Counted from the first letter of the stretch, positions 28,339 through 37,224 are shown. The stretch: DNA of 64,000 nt from Polyangiaceae bacterium (GCA_020848455.1 JADLAB010000265.1:35052-99051), one strand, 5' to 3'. Notes: a model not told the origin generated them from the letters alone. Numbers and translations: made by a program.

Positions 28339-29304
28339 ATGCACATCGGAATCGACCTCGGCGGCACCAAGATCGAGCTGCGAGCGCTGGAGCTCGCGGC
28401 CGGGACGGGGCCGCACGCCCCGGGCCGCGAGCTGTGGCGTCAGCGCGTGCCCACCCCGCGCGCGGACGCCGAGGCGATCGTCGCCGCCGTCGCGGAGCTC
28501 GTGCGCCGTGCGGAGCACGAGGTCGGTCCGGCGGCGAGCGTCGGCATCGGGATCCCGGGCTCGCCTTCGCCCCGCACCGGCCTCGTGCGCGACGCCAACA
28601 CGACCGCCCTGAACGGCCGGCCGCTCGGGCAGATGCTCGCCAGGGCGTTGGGCCGCTCCGTCCACCTCGAGAACGACGCCAACTGCTTCGCGCTCTCCGA
28701 GGCGAGCGACGGCGCCGGCGCCGACGCCGCGGTGGTGTTCGGCGTCATCCTGGGGACCGGCGTCGGAGGCGGCCTCGTCGTACGCGGCGAGCTGTGGCGC
28801 GGGCGGAACGGCATCGCGGGCGAATGGGGTCACAACCCCCTGCCCTGGCCCGAGCCGGAGGATGGGCCCGCGCCGAGCTGCTACTGCGGCAAGTCGGGCT
28901 GCATCGAGACGTACCTCTCCGGGCCGGGGCTCGTTCGCGACTACGTGGCGCAGGCTGGGCGCGAGCACGCGCCGTCGCCCGGCGCGCCCGCCGACGCCGA
29001 GGCGGTCGCGACGCGCGCCCGCGCCGGGGACGCCGTCGCGGAGGCCTGCCTCGTCCGCTACGAGCGGCGCCTGGCCCGGGCGCTGCTCGGCGTCCTGCAC
29101 GTGCTCGACCCCGACGTGGTGGTGCTCGGCGGCGGCCTCTCGAAGCTCGCCCGGCTCTACGAGCGCGTGCCCGGGCTGTGGCAGGCGCAAGCGTTCGCCG
29201 ACGGCGTGACGACCCCGCTCCGCCCCGCCGCACACGGCGACGCGAGCGGCGTGCGGGGGGCGGCGTGGCTCGGGCGGGCGCCCGTGCGAGGCACCGTGCC
29301 ATGA
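28339..29304 (+). CDS. ROK-family sugar kinase (fructokinase/N-acetylglucosamine kinase-like)
   Basis: The 321-residue protein phosphorylates a hexose or amino-hexose with ATP. The N-terminal phosphate loop is GIDLGGTKIEL, the catalytic aspartate lies in ENDANCFALSE, and the second ATP loop is GVILGTGVGGGLV. The ROK zinc site is intact, with GEWGHNPLPW followed by CYCGKSGCIETY (His plus three Cys). It resembles the Mak/NagK subgroup, acting on fructose, mannose or N-acetylglucosamine. Two extra Pro-rich residues sit in the zinc loop. The stop overlaps the start of the sirtuin gene (ATGA), so the two are translationally coupled. Confidence 0.9.
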   Translation: MHIGIDLGGTKIELRALELAAGTGPHAPGRELWRQRVPTPRADAEAIVAAVAELVRRAEHEVGPAASVGIGIPGSPSPRTGLVRDANTTALNGRPLGQMLARALGRSVHLENDANCFALSEASDGAGADAAVVFGVILGTGVGGGLVVRGELWRGRNGIAGEWGHNPLPWPEPEDGPAPSCYCGKSGCIETYLSGPGLVRDYVAQAGREHAPSPGAPADAEAVATRARAGDAVAEACLVRYERRLARALLGVLHVLDPDVVVLGGGLSKLARLYERVPGLWQAQAFADGVTTPLRPAAHGDASGVRGAAWLGRAPVRGTVP

Positions 29305-30131
29305 CGGAGCGTCAGGCCGAGCTCTCGGCGGCGGCGCTCGACGCGGCGCTCGAGCCCGTGGCCGAGGCCCTCGCGACGGCGAAGCGCGTGCTCGTCGTGA
29401 CGGGCGCGGGGATCTCGGCCGACTCCGGCATGCCGACGTACCGCGGCGTCGGCGGCATCTACGACCGCGGCGTGACGGACGAGGGCATGCCGATCGAGGT
29501 GGCGCTGAGCGGCGCGGTCTTCGAGCGCCGCCCGGCCGTCTCGTGGAAGTACATCCTCGAGATCGAGCGCGCCTGTCGCGGTGCGGTGCCGAACCGCGCC
29601 CACGAGGTCATCGCGGCGCTCGACGCAGCCGAGCGCGAGACGTGGGTCCTCACGCAGAACGTGGACGGCCTGCACCGCCGGGCCGGCAGTCGGCGGCTCA
29701 TCGACATCCACGGCGACGTTCGCTCGCTCGTGTGCACGCGCTGTCGGGCCGGCGAGGTGGTGGAGGACTACCGCCGCTTCGACGGGGTCGTGCTGCCGCC
29801 GCGCTGCCCGCGCTGCGAGGGCGTCCTGCGCCCGGCCGTGGTGCTCTTCGGCGAGCTCTTGCCCGAGGACAAGCTCGCGGAGCTCCGCGCCGAGCGCTCC
29901 CGTGGCTTCGACGTCGTGCTCTCGGTCGGCACCACGAGCGCCTTCCCTTACATCGCGGGCCCGGTGCTCGAAGCGCGTCGCCTCGGCCTGCCGACCGTCG
30001 AGGTGAACCCCGGCGAGACGGCCGTCTCGGCGCTCGTGCGCCACCGAGTCCGCGCCGGCGCTGCCCGAGCCTTCGGCGCGCTCGCGCGCCTGCTGTGCCT
30101 GCCAGGCGGCCAGGCCGAGGAGACTGCCTGA
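29301..30131 (+). CDS. NAD-dependent protein deacylase, Sir2 family
   Basis: The 276-residue sirtuin removes acyl groups from lysine using NAD+. The motifs are GAGISADSGMPTYRG for NAD binding, TQNVDGLH with the catalytic region, HGD with the catalytic His, a zinc site of two CxxC pairs (CTRC and CPRC, about 27 residues apart), and the GTTSAFPYIAGP adenosine loop. The start overlaps the stop of the ROK kinase. The pair suggests, but does not prove, that sugar phosphorylation and protein acylation state are linked. The usual Tyr/Arg pair of class III desuccinylases is not obvious, so deacetylase activity is more likely. Confidence 0.9.
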   Translation: MTERQAELSAAALDAALEPVAEALATAKRVLVVTGAGISADSGMPTYRGVGGIYDRGVTDEGMPIEVALSGAVFERRPAVSWKYILEIERACRGAVPNRAHEVIAALDAAERETWVLTQNVDGLHRRAGSRRLIDIHGDVRSLVCTRCRAGEVVEDYRRFDGVVLPPRCPRCEGVLRPAVVLFGELLPEDKLAELRAERSRGFDVVLSVGTTSAFPYIAGPVLEARRLGLPTVEVNPGETAVSALVRHRVRAGAARAFGALARLLCLPGGQAEETA

Positions 30132-30186
30132 TTCGGGGCTAGGCGCTGCGCAGGACCTAGCGTGGTAGACTGAACGCCAGATCAGT

Positions 30187-31377
30187 ATGCCACCCACGCG
30201 AGAGCCCGACCGACCGAGCGCACCCGCTCCGCCCCACCGCGGCCGCGGCGCCGCGTCGAGCCCCGCGGGGCGTTTCGAGCGCTGGGTGCGGGTCGACGAG
30301 GACGACGGATGGGGCGACCCCTCGGACGAGCGCCCCGCACCCCGCACGCTCGTCACGTGGGACACGGCGCGCAGCGTGCTCAGCCGCAACGACTCGCCCG
30401 ATCTGCCCTTCGACAGGTCCGTCAACCCCTACCGCGGCTGCGAGCACGGCTGCGTGTACTGCTTCGCCCGTCCGAGCCATGCCTACCTCGGCCTTTCTCC
30501 CGGGCTCGACTTCGAGACGCGCATCGTCGCCAAGCCGGACGCCGCGCGCTTGCTCGCGCACGAGCTCGCTCGCCCGGGCTACGCACCCGCCCCGCTCGCG
30601 CTCGGCGCCAACACCGACCCCTACCAACCGGTCGAGCGCCGCCTCGGGATCACGCGTGCCGTGCTCGAGGTGCTCGCCGCGTCGGCGCACCCGGTCGTCG
30701 TCGTCACCAAGAGCGAGCTCGTGCTACGCGACCTCGATCTGCTCGCGCCGATGGCGGAGCGCGGGCTCGTGGTCGTGCTCGTCTCGCTCACGACGCTCGC
30801 GCCCGAGCTCGCCGGGCGCCTCGAGCCTCGCGCCGCCGCGCCGCACCGGCGGCTCGCGGCCCTGCGACGGCTCGCCGACGCCGGCGTGCCGGTGGGCGTG
30901 CTCACCGCCCCGATGATCCCCGGCCTGAACGACCACGAGCTCGAGCGACTGCTCGCCGCGGGGCACGCCGCCGGGGCCGAGAGCGCGGGCATGGTGCTGC
31001 TCCGGCTGCCGCACGAGCTCGGAGCGCTCTTCGACGAGTGGCTCGCTGCCCACTACCCCGCGCGCCGCCGCCGCGTCCTCGGGCTCGTGCGCGACTGCCG
31101 CGACGGCACCCTCAACGACCCGCGCTTCGGCAGCCGCATGCGCGGCACCGGAGCGTACGCCGATCTGCTGGCGCAGCGTTTCGAGCGCGCCATCGCGCGC
31201 CTCGGCCTGTCGCCGAGGCCGCGCGCGCTCGAGACGCGCCACTTCCGGCCGCCGACGCCGGGACCGGAGGCGCGCGCCACGGCGGGCGCGGGCGCTCCCC
31301 CGGCCGACCAGGGCGCCGTGGCACGCGGCGCCCCGACGCGGCAGCTCGAGCTCTTCCCCGGCCCGCGGCGCGGCTGA
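30187..31377 (+). CDS. PA0069-family radical SAM protein
   Basis: The 396-residue enzyme has a radical SAM [4Fe-4S] motif, CEHGCVYC (C-x3-C-x2-C), preceded by the family-typical SVNPYRGC context and a Leu/Arg-rich early half. It matches the SplB-related group called PA0069 after a Pseudomonas member. Substrates are unknown; a DNA-lesion repair role has been suggested by similarity to spore photoproduct lyase. The N-terminal 35 residues and the C-terminal 50 are Pro/Ala-rich and probably disordered. A TAGACT hexamer 16 bp upstream of the ATG may be a -10. The C-terminal TRQLELFPGP ending resembles a clamp-binding QLxLF motif, which would fit a DNA-repair role. Confidence 0.87.
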   Translation: MPPTREPDRPSAPAPPHRGRGAASSPAGRFERWVRVDEDDGWGDPSDERPAPRTLVTWDTARSVLSRNDSPDLPFDRSVNPYRGCEHGCVYCFARPSHAYLGLSPGLDFETRIVAKPDAARLLAHELARPGYAPAPLALGANTDPYQPVERRLGITRAVLEVLAASAHPVVVVTKSELVLRDLDLLAPMAERGLVVVLVSLTTLAPELAGRLEPRAAAPHRRLAALRRLADAGVPVGVLTAPMIPGLNDHELERLLAAGHAAGAESAGMVLLRLPHELGALFDEWLAAHYPARRRRVLGLVRDCRDGTLNDPRFGSRMRGTGAYADLLAQRFERAIARLGLSPRPRALETRHFRPPTPGPEARATAGAGAPPADQGAVARGAPTRQLELFPGPRRG

Positions 31378-31417
31378 GCCTGCTCCGCGCCGCGCGCGTG
31401 CTAAGGGTGCGGCTCGC

Positions 31418-31840
31418 GTGAAGACCCTGAGCCGCCATCTCATCGCCGAGCTCTACGGATGCCCGGCCGAGCGTCTCGACGATGTCGCGCTCGCGGCCGA
31501 CGCGCTGCGCGCGGCTGCCGCGGCCATCGGCGCGACGGTCGTCGGCGAGGCGTTCCACCGCTACGCGCCGCAGGGCGTGAGCGGGACCTTGCTCATCGCC
31601 GAGTCGCACCTGTCGCTCCACACCTGGCCCGAGGCCCGCTACGCGGCGCTCGACATCTTCACCTGCGGCGGCCTCGACCCGCGCCCGGGCGTACGCGCGG
31701 TCGAGGCACGGCTCGGGGCGACCGGCGCGCGCTGGCACGAGATCCTGCGCGGCGTGCCGGCCGAGCTCGAAGCGGGCGCGCCGCTCGTGCCCGAGGACGT
31801 CGCGCTCATCACGCGCCTCGTGCCCGCGCGCGACCGCTGA
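31418..31840 (+). CDS. speH: S-adenosylmethionine decarboxylase proenzyme (prokaryotic class 1B)
   Basis: This enzyme makes decarboxylated AdoMet, the aminopropyl donor for spermidine. It self-cleaves between Glu62 and Ser63, turning Ser63 into the pyruvoyl cofactor. The GTLLIAESHLSLHTWPEA segment shows the cleavage site. His68 and Cys83 sit at the same positions as in the well-studied Thermotoga enzyme. At 140 residues it is a little longer at the C-terminus than that enzyme. The start is GTG at 31418. No spermidine synthase (speE) is adjacent; the neighbours are a radical SAM gene upstream and a molybdopterin oxidoreductase 31 bp downstream. Confidence 0.93.
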   Translation: MKTLSRHLIAELYGCPAERLDDVALAADALRAAAAAIGATVVGEAFHRYAPQGVSGTLLIAESHLSLHTWPEARYAALDIFTCGGLDPRPGVRAVEARLGATGARWHEILRGVPAELEAGAPLVPEDVALITRLVPARDR

Positions 31841-31871
31841 CGGCGCGCGGCGGCGCCAGCGCTTTCGCGCT

Positions 31872-33962
31872 ATGAGCGGGCGCATGGCCGAGCTCCGCAC
31901 CACCGTCTGCAACCGCGACTGCCCCGACGCCTGCGCCATCGTCGCGACCGTGGAGGGCGAGCGCGTCGTGGCCCTCGCGGGCGACCGCTCCCACCCCGTC
32001 ACGCGCGGCTTTCTGTGCCACCGCACGCAGAAGTTCCTGGCGCGGCAGTACCACCCCGAGCGCATCACCGAGCCCCTGCTGCGCCGCGGCAGCACGCTCG
32101 CGCCCGTGTCGTGGGACGAGGCGCTCGACTACGCGGCCCGGCGCCTCGGCGACATCCGTGCGCGCCTCGGTCCCGCGGCCATCTTCCACTACCGCAGCGG
32201 CGGCACGCTCGGCATGGTCCCGGCCGCGGTGAGCGATCGCTTCTTCGAGCTCTTCGGGCCCGTCACCGTCAAGCGCGGTGACATCTGCTCGGGCGCGGGC
32301 GACGCCGCACAGGAGCTCGACTTCGGCGTGTGCGACTCGAGCGACCTCGACGACCTCGCGCACGCGCGGCACATCCTGCTCTGGGGCAAGAACCCCTTCG
32401 TCTCGAGCCCCCACCTCTTGCCACGCCTGCGCGAAGCGCGCGCCGCGGGCGCCCACCTCGCGCTCGTCGACCCGGTGCACCACCGCACTGCGAGCCTGTG
32501 CGAGCGCCACGTGCAGCCGCGCCCCGGGGGCGACTTCGCGCTCGCGATGGCCGTCGGCGAGCGCCTGTTCGCGCGCGGGCTCTGCCACCCGGAAGCAGCG
32601 CGCTACTGCGAGGGGCTCGAGGGCTTCCGCGCCCTGTGCCAGAGCCGCTCGGTCGCCGCGTGGTGCGAGCTCGCGGACGTCGCACCGGACGACGCCGAAG
32701 ATCTCGCGCGGCGTCTCGGCGCGCGCCCGACCACGATCCTGGTCGGCTGGGGCATGGGGCGGCGCCGCAACGGTGGGGCCATCGTGCGCGCGCTCGACGC
32801 GCTCGCCCTCGTGAGCGGCAACGTCGGCGTGCCCGGCTCGGGCGCCTCGTTCTACTTCCGGCGCCGGCGCGCGTTCGTCTCGCCGGCGCGCGGCCTCGCC
32901 GCGCGCACGCTGTGCGAGCCGCTCTTCGGCCGCGAGCTCTCCGAGGCCAAGGACCCGCCGGTCGCGGGCGTGTGGATCACGGCCGCCAACCCGGTGTGCA
33001 TGCTGCCCGACTCGCACGCCAGCGCCGCGGCGCTGGCGAGCCGCGAGCTCGTGGTGGTCGCCGACGCCTTCCTCACGGACACGGCAGCGCTCGCGCACCT
33101 CGTCCTGCCGACGCCCACCCTGCTCGAGGCCGACGATCTCTGCGGCGCCTACGGCCACCACCACATCGGCGTCGCGCGGCCGGTGGTGGCGCCCCCGCCG
33201 GGCGTGAAGAGCGACCTCGAGATCTTCCAGGCGCTCGCGGAGCGCTTCGGCTTCGGAGCCGAGCTCGCCGGCAGCGCCCGCGCGTGGAAGGAGCGCCTGC
33301 TCGCCCCGGAGCTCGCGGCCCACGGGGTCGATCTCGCGACGCTCGAGCGCGGCGTCGTGCGGAACCCCCTCGCGCCCCAGGTGCTCTTCGAGGGGCGCCG
33401 CTTTCCGACGCCGAGCGGGCGCGCGCGCCTCGTGACGGAGGCCCCGGGCGCGGGCCGCGGCCTCGCCCCGCCGCCCGACCGCGACTACCCCCTCGTGTTG
33501 ATGAGCCTCTCGACGCCGAGCTCGCAGTCGTCGCAGTGGGTCGGCAAGCCGCCGAGCCCGGTCGAGCTCTCGGTGCACCCGGACGCCGCCGCGGGGCTCG
33601 CCGACGGCGCGCCCGGGGCGATCGTGTCCCGGAGCGGCGCGATGCGCGTGCTCGTGCGGCACGACGCGCGCCAGCGCCGCGACGTCGCGCTCGTGCCGAA
33701 GGGCGGCCACCTCTGCGACGGTGCCTGCGCCAACGCGCTCGTCCGCGCCGAGACGACCGACCTCGGTGAGGGCGGCGCGCTCTACGACGAGCCGGTGAGG
33801 CTCGAGCCGCTCGACGGATCGGCCGCCCTGCCGACCGCGACGGCGGCGGCGCGCGGCGGCGCGGGGGCGTCCGGGGCCTCGCTCGCGGCCGGCGCAGGGG
33901 CGGCCACGCTCGGCTCGGCCGGTGGGCGCGGCAGGGCGGCGTCCTTGGCCGGCGCCTCGTAG
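31872..33962 (+). CDS. molybdopterin-dependent oxidoreductase (DMSO-reductase superfamily)
   Basis: The 696-residue enzyme is a cytoplasmic or unexported member of the molybdo/tungsto-bis-PGD superfamily; no twin-arginine signal is present. An N-terminal [4Fe-4S] site is formed by Cys13, Cys17, Cys21 and Cys49. The body shows CSGAGDAAQELDFG near residue 138, the WGKNPFVSSPH cofactor loop, ITAANPVCMLPDS, and the FPTPSGRARLV segment that opens the C-terminal cofactor domain. Its reaction is not defined. The last 60 residues, after the usual end of the fold, are Ala/Gly-rich and overlap the convergent metallophosphatase gene by 181 bp. ATG 31884 is an alternative start. Confidence 0.88.
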   Translation: MSGRMAELRTTVCNRDCPDACAIVATVEGERVVALAGDRSHPVTRGFLCHRTQKFLARQYHPERITEPLLRRGSTLAPVSWDEALDYAARRLGDIRARLGPAAIFHYRSGGTLGMVPAAVSDRFFELFGPVTVKRGDICSGAGDAAQELDFGVCDSSDLDDLAHARHILLWGKNPFVSSPHLLPRLREARAAGAHLALVDPVHHRTASLCERHVQPRPGGDFALAMAVGERLFARGLCHPEAARYCEGLEGFRALCQSRSVAAWCELADVAPDDAEDLARRLGARPTTILVGWGMGRRRNGGAIVRALDALALVSGNVGVPGSGASFYFRRRRAFVSPARGLAARTLCEPLFGRELSEAKDPPVAGVWITAANPVCMLPDSHASAAALASRELVVVADAFLTDTAALAHLVLPTPTLLEADDLCGAYGHHHIGVARPVVAPPPGVKSDLEIFQALAERFGFGAELAGSARAWKERLLAPELAAHGVDLATLERGVVRNPLAPQVLFEGRRFPTPSGRARLVTEAPGAGRGLAPPPDRDYPLVLMSLSTPSSQSSQWVGKPPSPVELSVHPDAAAGLADGAPGAIVSRSGAMRVLVRHDARQRRDVALVPKGGHLCDGACANALVRAETTDLGEGGALYDEPVRLEPLDGSAALPTATAAARGGAGASGASLAAGAGAATLGSAGGRGRAASLAGAS

Positions 33963-35452
33963 CGCCGCGGCTCGGCCGCGCCCGGCGGCCACTCGTAGAG
34001 CTCGGCGTCCCCATCGCGGTCGATGCGCACGAAGGTCTGCGTGCCGAGGCGACGGCGGCACTCGGGCTCGCCGAACGCCGGCGACCAGAAGCCGCCGTTC
34101 AGGTACTCGACGGGCCCGATGGTGCGGTGCTCCGGCACGTGCACGTGGCCGAGCACCACGCGGCGCGCGCCGGTGATGCGCGCGATGAGCGCCGCGTTGT
34201 GCTCGGTGAGCAGCGGCTTCTCGAACACGGTCGCCTTGACGCCGTACGCGTAGACGAAGAAGGGCGGCAGGAACAGCGCCATCGGCAGGAACACCCAGAG
34301 CGGACTGATCGTCCAGGCGATGTTGATGACGAGCACGACCTGCCAGGCCGCGAGCAGCACGGCGATGAAGAGCAGGCCGCGGTCGAGCCACAGCTCGCGC
34401 GCCACCGACAGCGGGTTGTGGCACACCGAGGGCACGTCGAGGGCGGAGAGCTTGCGCACCATGGACGGGCTCACGCGCGAACGCCGCGCGATGGCGCGCA
34501 CCTTGTCGTCGACGAGCAAGGGGTCGGTCATCGCCGGAGACCAGTGCTCGCGCATCGCGATGACGAACGTCGCGATCGCCCCCCAGAACCAGGTCCACAC
34601 GAGCAAGGGCTGGGTGCGCACCATGTAGCGCAGGAAGAAGCGCACGTAGGCCGCGCCGGACATGATGTAGTTCTGCGTGGCGTGGGGGTTGAAGTAGCCC
34701 ATGCCGTTCAGCAGATAGCGCCCCGCGAGATCGCCGAAGGGGATGCGCACGCGCGGCCGACCGTTGAGCGAGATGAGCGGGTCGATGGCGTTCTTCTGGG
34801 CGCACAGCGGATCGTACTGGTGCCCGTGGCTCACGAAGGTGTCGCCCCTGGCGAGGTAGAACCAGGAGCAGAACACCACCGGCTCCTCGAGCGGGGGCGG
34901 CACGCGTCGGTCGTCGCCGTCGTCGCTCGCCGGCGGCTCGCTCGAGCGCGCGGCGAGCTGCGCGGGTCGCGCCGCCTCCACGCCGAGCGCCCGCAGGATG
35001 CGCTCTTGCACGCTCGGCCACGCGAGCTCGCAGTCGTGGTTGCCGAGCACGAACACCACGCGGTGGCCCTGCGCCACGAAGTCTCGCAGCGCCGCCACCC
35101 ACTCCGGATGGTCGCCGAGGATGACGTCGATCTTGTGCAGGCTCATCCACTCCTCGCTCGCGAGGCCGCGCAGGCGTCCGAGCCAGTCGACGTCCCCGTG
35201 CGAGCGCGGCGGGAGCCGCACCACGTTGTCGAAGTCGAACACGTCCCCGTTCAGCACGAGCTCGATCGGCCGCTCGGCGCGCGTCGCGTAGTGTGCGCAC
35301 AGCCGCGCGAAGTCGGCGTCGACGAAGAACTCACGGCGCTTGTAGCCCATCCACATCGGGCGCTTGGGCTCGGGCACGTGCGCCTCCGACAGGTGCATGT
35401 CGGACACGATGACCGTCTCACAGTCGCTCGGCGCAGCTTTGGGTTCGCTCAC
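33782..35452 (-). CDS. calcineurin-like metallophosphatase with inserted membrane helices
   Basis: The 556-residue protein (GTG start at 35452) carries all metallophosphoesterase motifs: VSDMHLSE, LNGDVFDF, LGNHDCE, VSHGHQYD and GHVHVPEH. Between the fourth and fifth, at about residues 270-440, lie three or more strongly hydrophobic segments (for example LLFIAVLLAAWQVVLVINIA), so the catalytic fold appears split around a membrane region. The C-terminal 70 residues are Pro/Ala-rich and run antisense to the molybdopterin oxidoreductase. UDP-2,3-diacylglucosamine hydrolase is a distant relative, but this is longer and different. The substrate is unknown; a lipid or nucleotide phosphate near the membrane is plausible. 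Confidence 0.83.
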   Translation of the reverse strand: MSEPKAAPSDCETVIVSDMHLSEAHVPEPKRPMWMGYKRREFFVDADFARLCAHYATRAERPIELVLNGDVFDFDNVVRLPPRSHGDVDWLGRLRGLASEEWMSLHKIDVILGDHPEWVAALRDFVAQGHRVVFVLGNHDCELAWPSVQERILRALGVEAARPAQLAARSSEPPASDDGDDRRVPPPLEEPVVFCSWFYLARGDTFVSHGHQYDPLCAQKNAIDPLISLNGRPRVRIPFGDLAGRYLLNGMGYFNPHATQNYIMSGAAYVRFFLRYMVRTQPLLVWTWFWGAIATFVIAMREHWSPAMTDPLLVDDKVRAIARRSRVSPSMVRKLSALDVPSVCHNPLSVARELWLDRGLLFIAVLLAAWQVVLVINIAWTISPLWVFLPMALFLPPFFVYAYGVKATVFEKPLLTEHNAALIARITGARRVVLGHVHVPEHRTIGPVEYLNGGFWSPAFGEPECRRRLGTQTFVRIDRDGDAELYEWPPGAAEPRRYEAPAKDAALPRPPAEPSVAAPAPAASEAPDAPAPPRAAAVAVGRAADPSSGSSLTGSS

Positions 35453-35513
35453 GGTGCGCGCTCGGGTCGTACCCGAAGCGTAGCCGCTCCGCGTCGCGCC
35501 GGCATGCGGCGCA

Positions 35514-36275
35514 TCACCAAAAACGCTCGGCGGCGAAGTGACCCGGGGCACGCTGCCGGTGCCGTCGCAGACCGCGCGCCTCGAGGACGGCGGTCGTCGC
35601 GTCGACCATAGCCGGGTTGCCGCACATGAGGACGTGCACGCGCGCCGGCTCGAGCGCCGCGCCCGCCGCTCCCTCGAGCCGCCCGTCGCCGAGCGCCGCG
35701 GGCACACGCCCGCGGAGCCACGCGAGTCCGTCGGCGTCCGCCGCCCCCTCGAGGCCCTCCGCGACCGCCTCGCGGGTCACGCAGGCGACCCGCCGCAGCT
35801 GCCCGGCGTGGCTCCGCGCGAGCGCCGCGAGCTCGTCGGCGTAGGCGAGGTGGGCCCGCTCGCGCACGCCGTGCACCAGCACCACGCGCTCGAAGCGCCG
35901 GAAGGGCTCCCCGCTCCGCAGCATCGCGACAAACGGCGCCAGGCCGGTGCCGGTCGCGAGCAGCCACAGCTCGGCGGCGGGTGGCACGTAGTCGAGGGTG
36001 AAGAAGCCCTGCGCCCGCGGCTCGACGAAGAGCTCGTCGCCGACGCGGAGCCGCGCGAGCGCTGGCGTCAGGCGCCCGCCGGGCACGACCGTGACCAGAA
36101 CCTCGGCGACCGAGCCGGGCGGTGACGCGAGCGAGTAGGCCCTGCGGACGAGCTCGCCGTCGAGCTCGAGGCCGAGGTTCACGAACTGCCCGGGCCGGTG
36201 GGGCTCGAGCGCGGCTGCCACCGAAAGCGAGAACAGCCCGTCCGCCCAGTCCCTGCGCCCGACGACCCGACCCAT
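35514..36275 (-). CDS. fpr: ferredoxin--NADP+ reductase
   Basis: The 253-residue flavoprotein transfers electrons between NADPH and ferredoxin or flavodoxin. The FAD motif RAYSLASPPG, the NADP loop LLATGTGLAPFVAMLR and the MCGNPAMVD segment are all clear. The C-terminus (GHFAAERFW) ends in an aromatic residue, as in the E. coli-type enzyme. The ATG at 36275 gives the family length of about 250 and begins in the same place as other Fpr proteins; upstream sequence in frame is unlike the family. It follows the metallophosphatase, which lies 61 bp further along its own strand. Confidence 0.92.
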   Translation of the reverse strand: MGRVVGRRDWADGLFSLSVAAALEPHRPGQFVNLGLELDGELVRRAYSLASPPGSVAEVLVTVVPGGRLTPALARLRVGDELFVEPRAQGFFTLDYVPPAAELWLLATGTGLAPFVAMLRSGEPFRRFERVVLVHGVRERAHLAYADELAALARSHAGQLRRVACVTREAVAEGLEGAADADGLAWLRGRVPAALGDGRLEGAAGAALEPARVHVLMCGNPAMVDATTAVLEARGLRRHRQRAPGHFAAERFW

Positions 36276-36636
36276 CCCGGTCCGGATGACGCTTTCGGGC
36301 CTCGGACGCAAGCGCGAGGCGGGGAGATCGGCCGCCCCCCGACGTAAGACGCGACGCGTGGGCGGCGTTGAGCCCGATGCGGACCGCCCCGGTGACCGGG
36401 GCCGACTCCAAGGCACAACCGATTGCACAACCTGAAAAAAGTTGCGAACGAGTCGGCGCTCCGACGCCCGGCAACGCGCCGTGTAGTGCGCTCAGTTAGC
36501 TGGAATTGCAGTGAATTTTCCTCTTCACGGCGAGACACTGGCGCCCTGGCGCGCGACTTGCTCGGATGATCGCCCGAGACTTCTGGCCTGGTCCTGCCCA
36601 AGAACTTCATCTTTTGCCCGGGGGTTGCTCCCAACC
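36276..36636. other. 361-bp divergent spacer between fpr and the PilZ gene
   Basis: No gene is visible. Part of the stretch (36420-36530) is notably less GC-rich than its surroundings and includes CCTGAAAAAAGTTGC and TGGAATTGCAGTGAATTTTCC, so promoters for one or both flanking genes probably lie there. I could not find a -35/-10 or -24/-12 pair with proper spacing. Confidence 0.4.
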
Positions 36637-36957
36637 ATGGATCGTCTGTCACTTACCTTGCCGGCCGGACGGGGCGACACGGCGCTCCACCACGGACAGC
36701 GCAGAGCCCACGAGCGCTGGCCGGTGCAGGCCGACGTGGAGCTGCTCGAGCCAGCGGTGGCGTCGGGGATCACCATCAACGCCAGCGTCGGTGGCATGCG
36801 GATCGCGGTCGACTGCGCGCTTCGCGCCGGGGACGTCTGCCTGCTCAGGGTGCGCTTCCCGTCCGGCAAGGAGACGCTCGAGCGTGGGCAGATCGTGTGG
36901 AGCCGCGAGGCGCGCGACGGCTGCATCGCGGGTCTGCAGTTCCTGGGCCGCAACTGA
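36637..36957 (+). CDS. PilZ-domain protein (c-di-GMP receptor type)
   Basis: The 106-residue protein is little more than a PilZ domain. The c-di-GMP-binding RRxxxR motif is present as RRAHER near residue 24, and the second motif (D/N-x-S-x-x-G) as NASVGG near residue 50. A later strand, GQIVWSRE, and FLGRN at the end are typical. Stand-alone PilZ proteins sense c-di-GMP and change motility, adhesion or exopolysaccharide output through partner proteins. The ATG at 36637 is chosen because upstream in-frame sequence is not PilZ-like. No cyclase or partner gene lies next to it. Confidence 0.82.
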   Translation: MDRLSLTLPAGRGDTALHHGQRRAHERWPVQADVELLEPAVASGITINASVGGMRIAVDCALRAGDVCLLRVRFPSGKETLERGQIVWSREARDGCIAGLQFLGRN

Positions 36958-37224
36958 GGGACGCCGCTCGGGCGACGCGCTCGGCAAGGCGCACCACGGG
37001 GGACGTCGGAGGCGCGCCCGGCAGGCGACTCCACCAACATCCTGGATTCCAGGCGCAGAATAGAGTTACGCTCCACCGGTAGCTGGGTCGTGACCCGCTC
37101 GTCCGGCTGCCGGCGAGCGTACGAGGGAGCGAGGGGCGAGCCGCGCGTCGCGGTGGCGTCCTCTCGTTCGCCCTCGAGTGACGAAAATTCGACACATCGC
37201 GCAGCGTCTTCAGTTCATCCCGCC

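Noticed and set aside
36560..36600. Sigma-54 promoter ahead of the PilZ gene (TGGCCTGGTCCTGC)
   Set aside because: The GG and GC elements are 9 bp apart and not the required 10, and the flanking consensus bases do not match.
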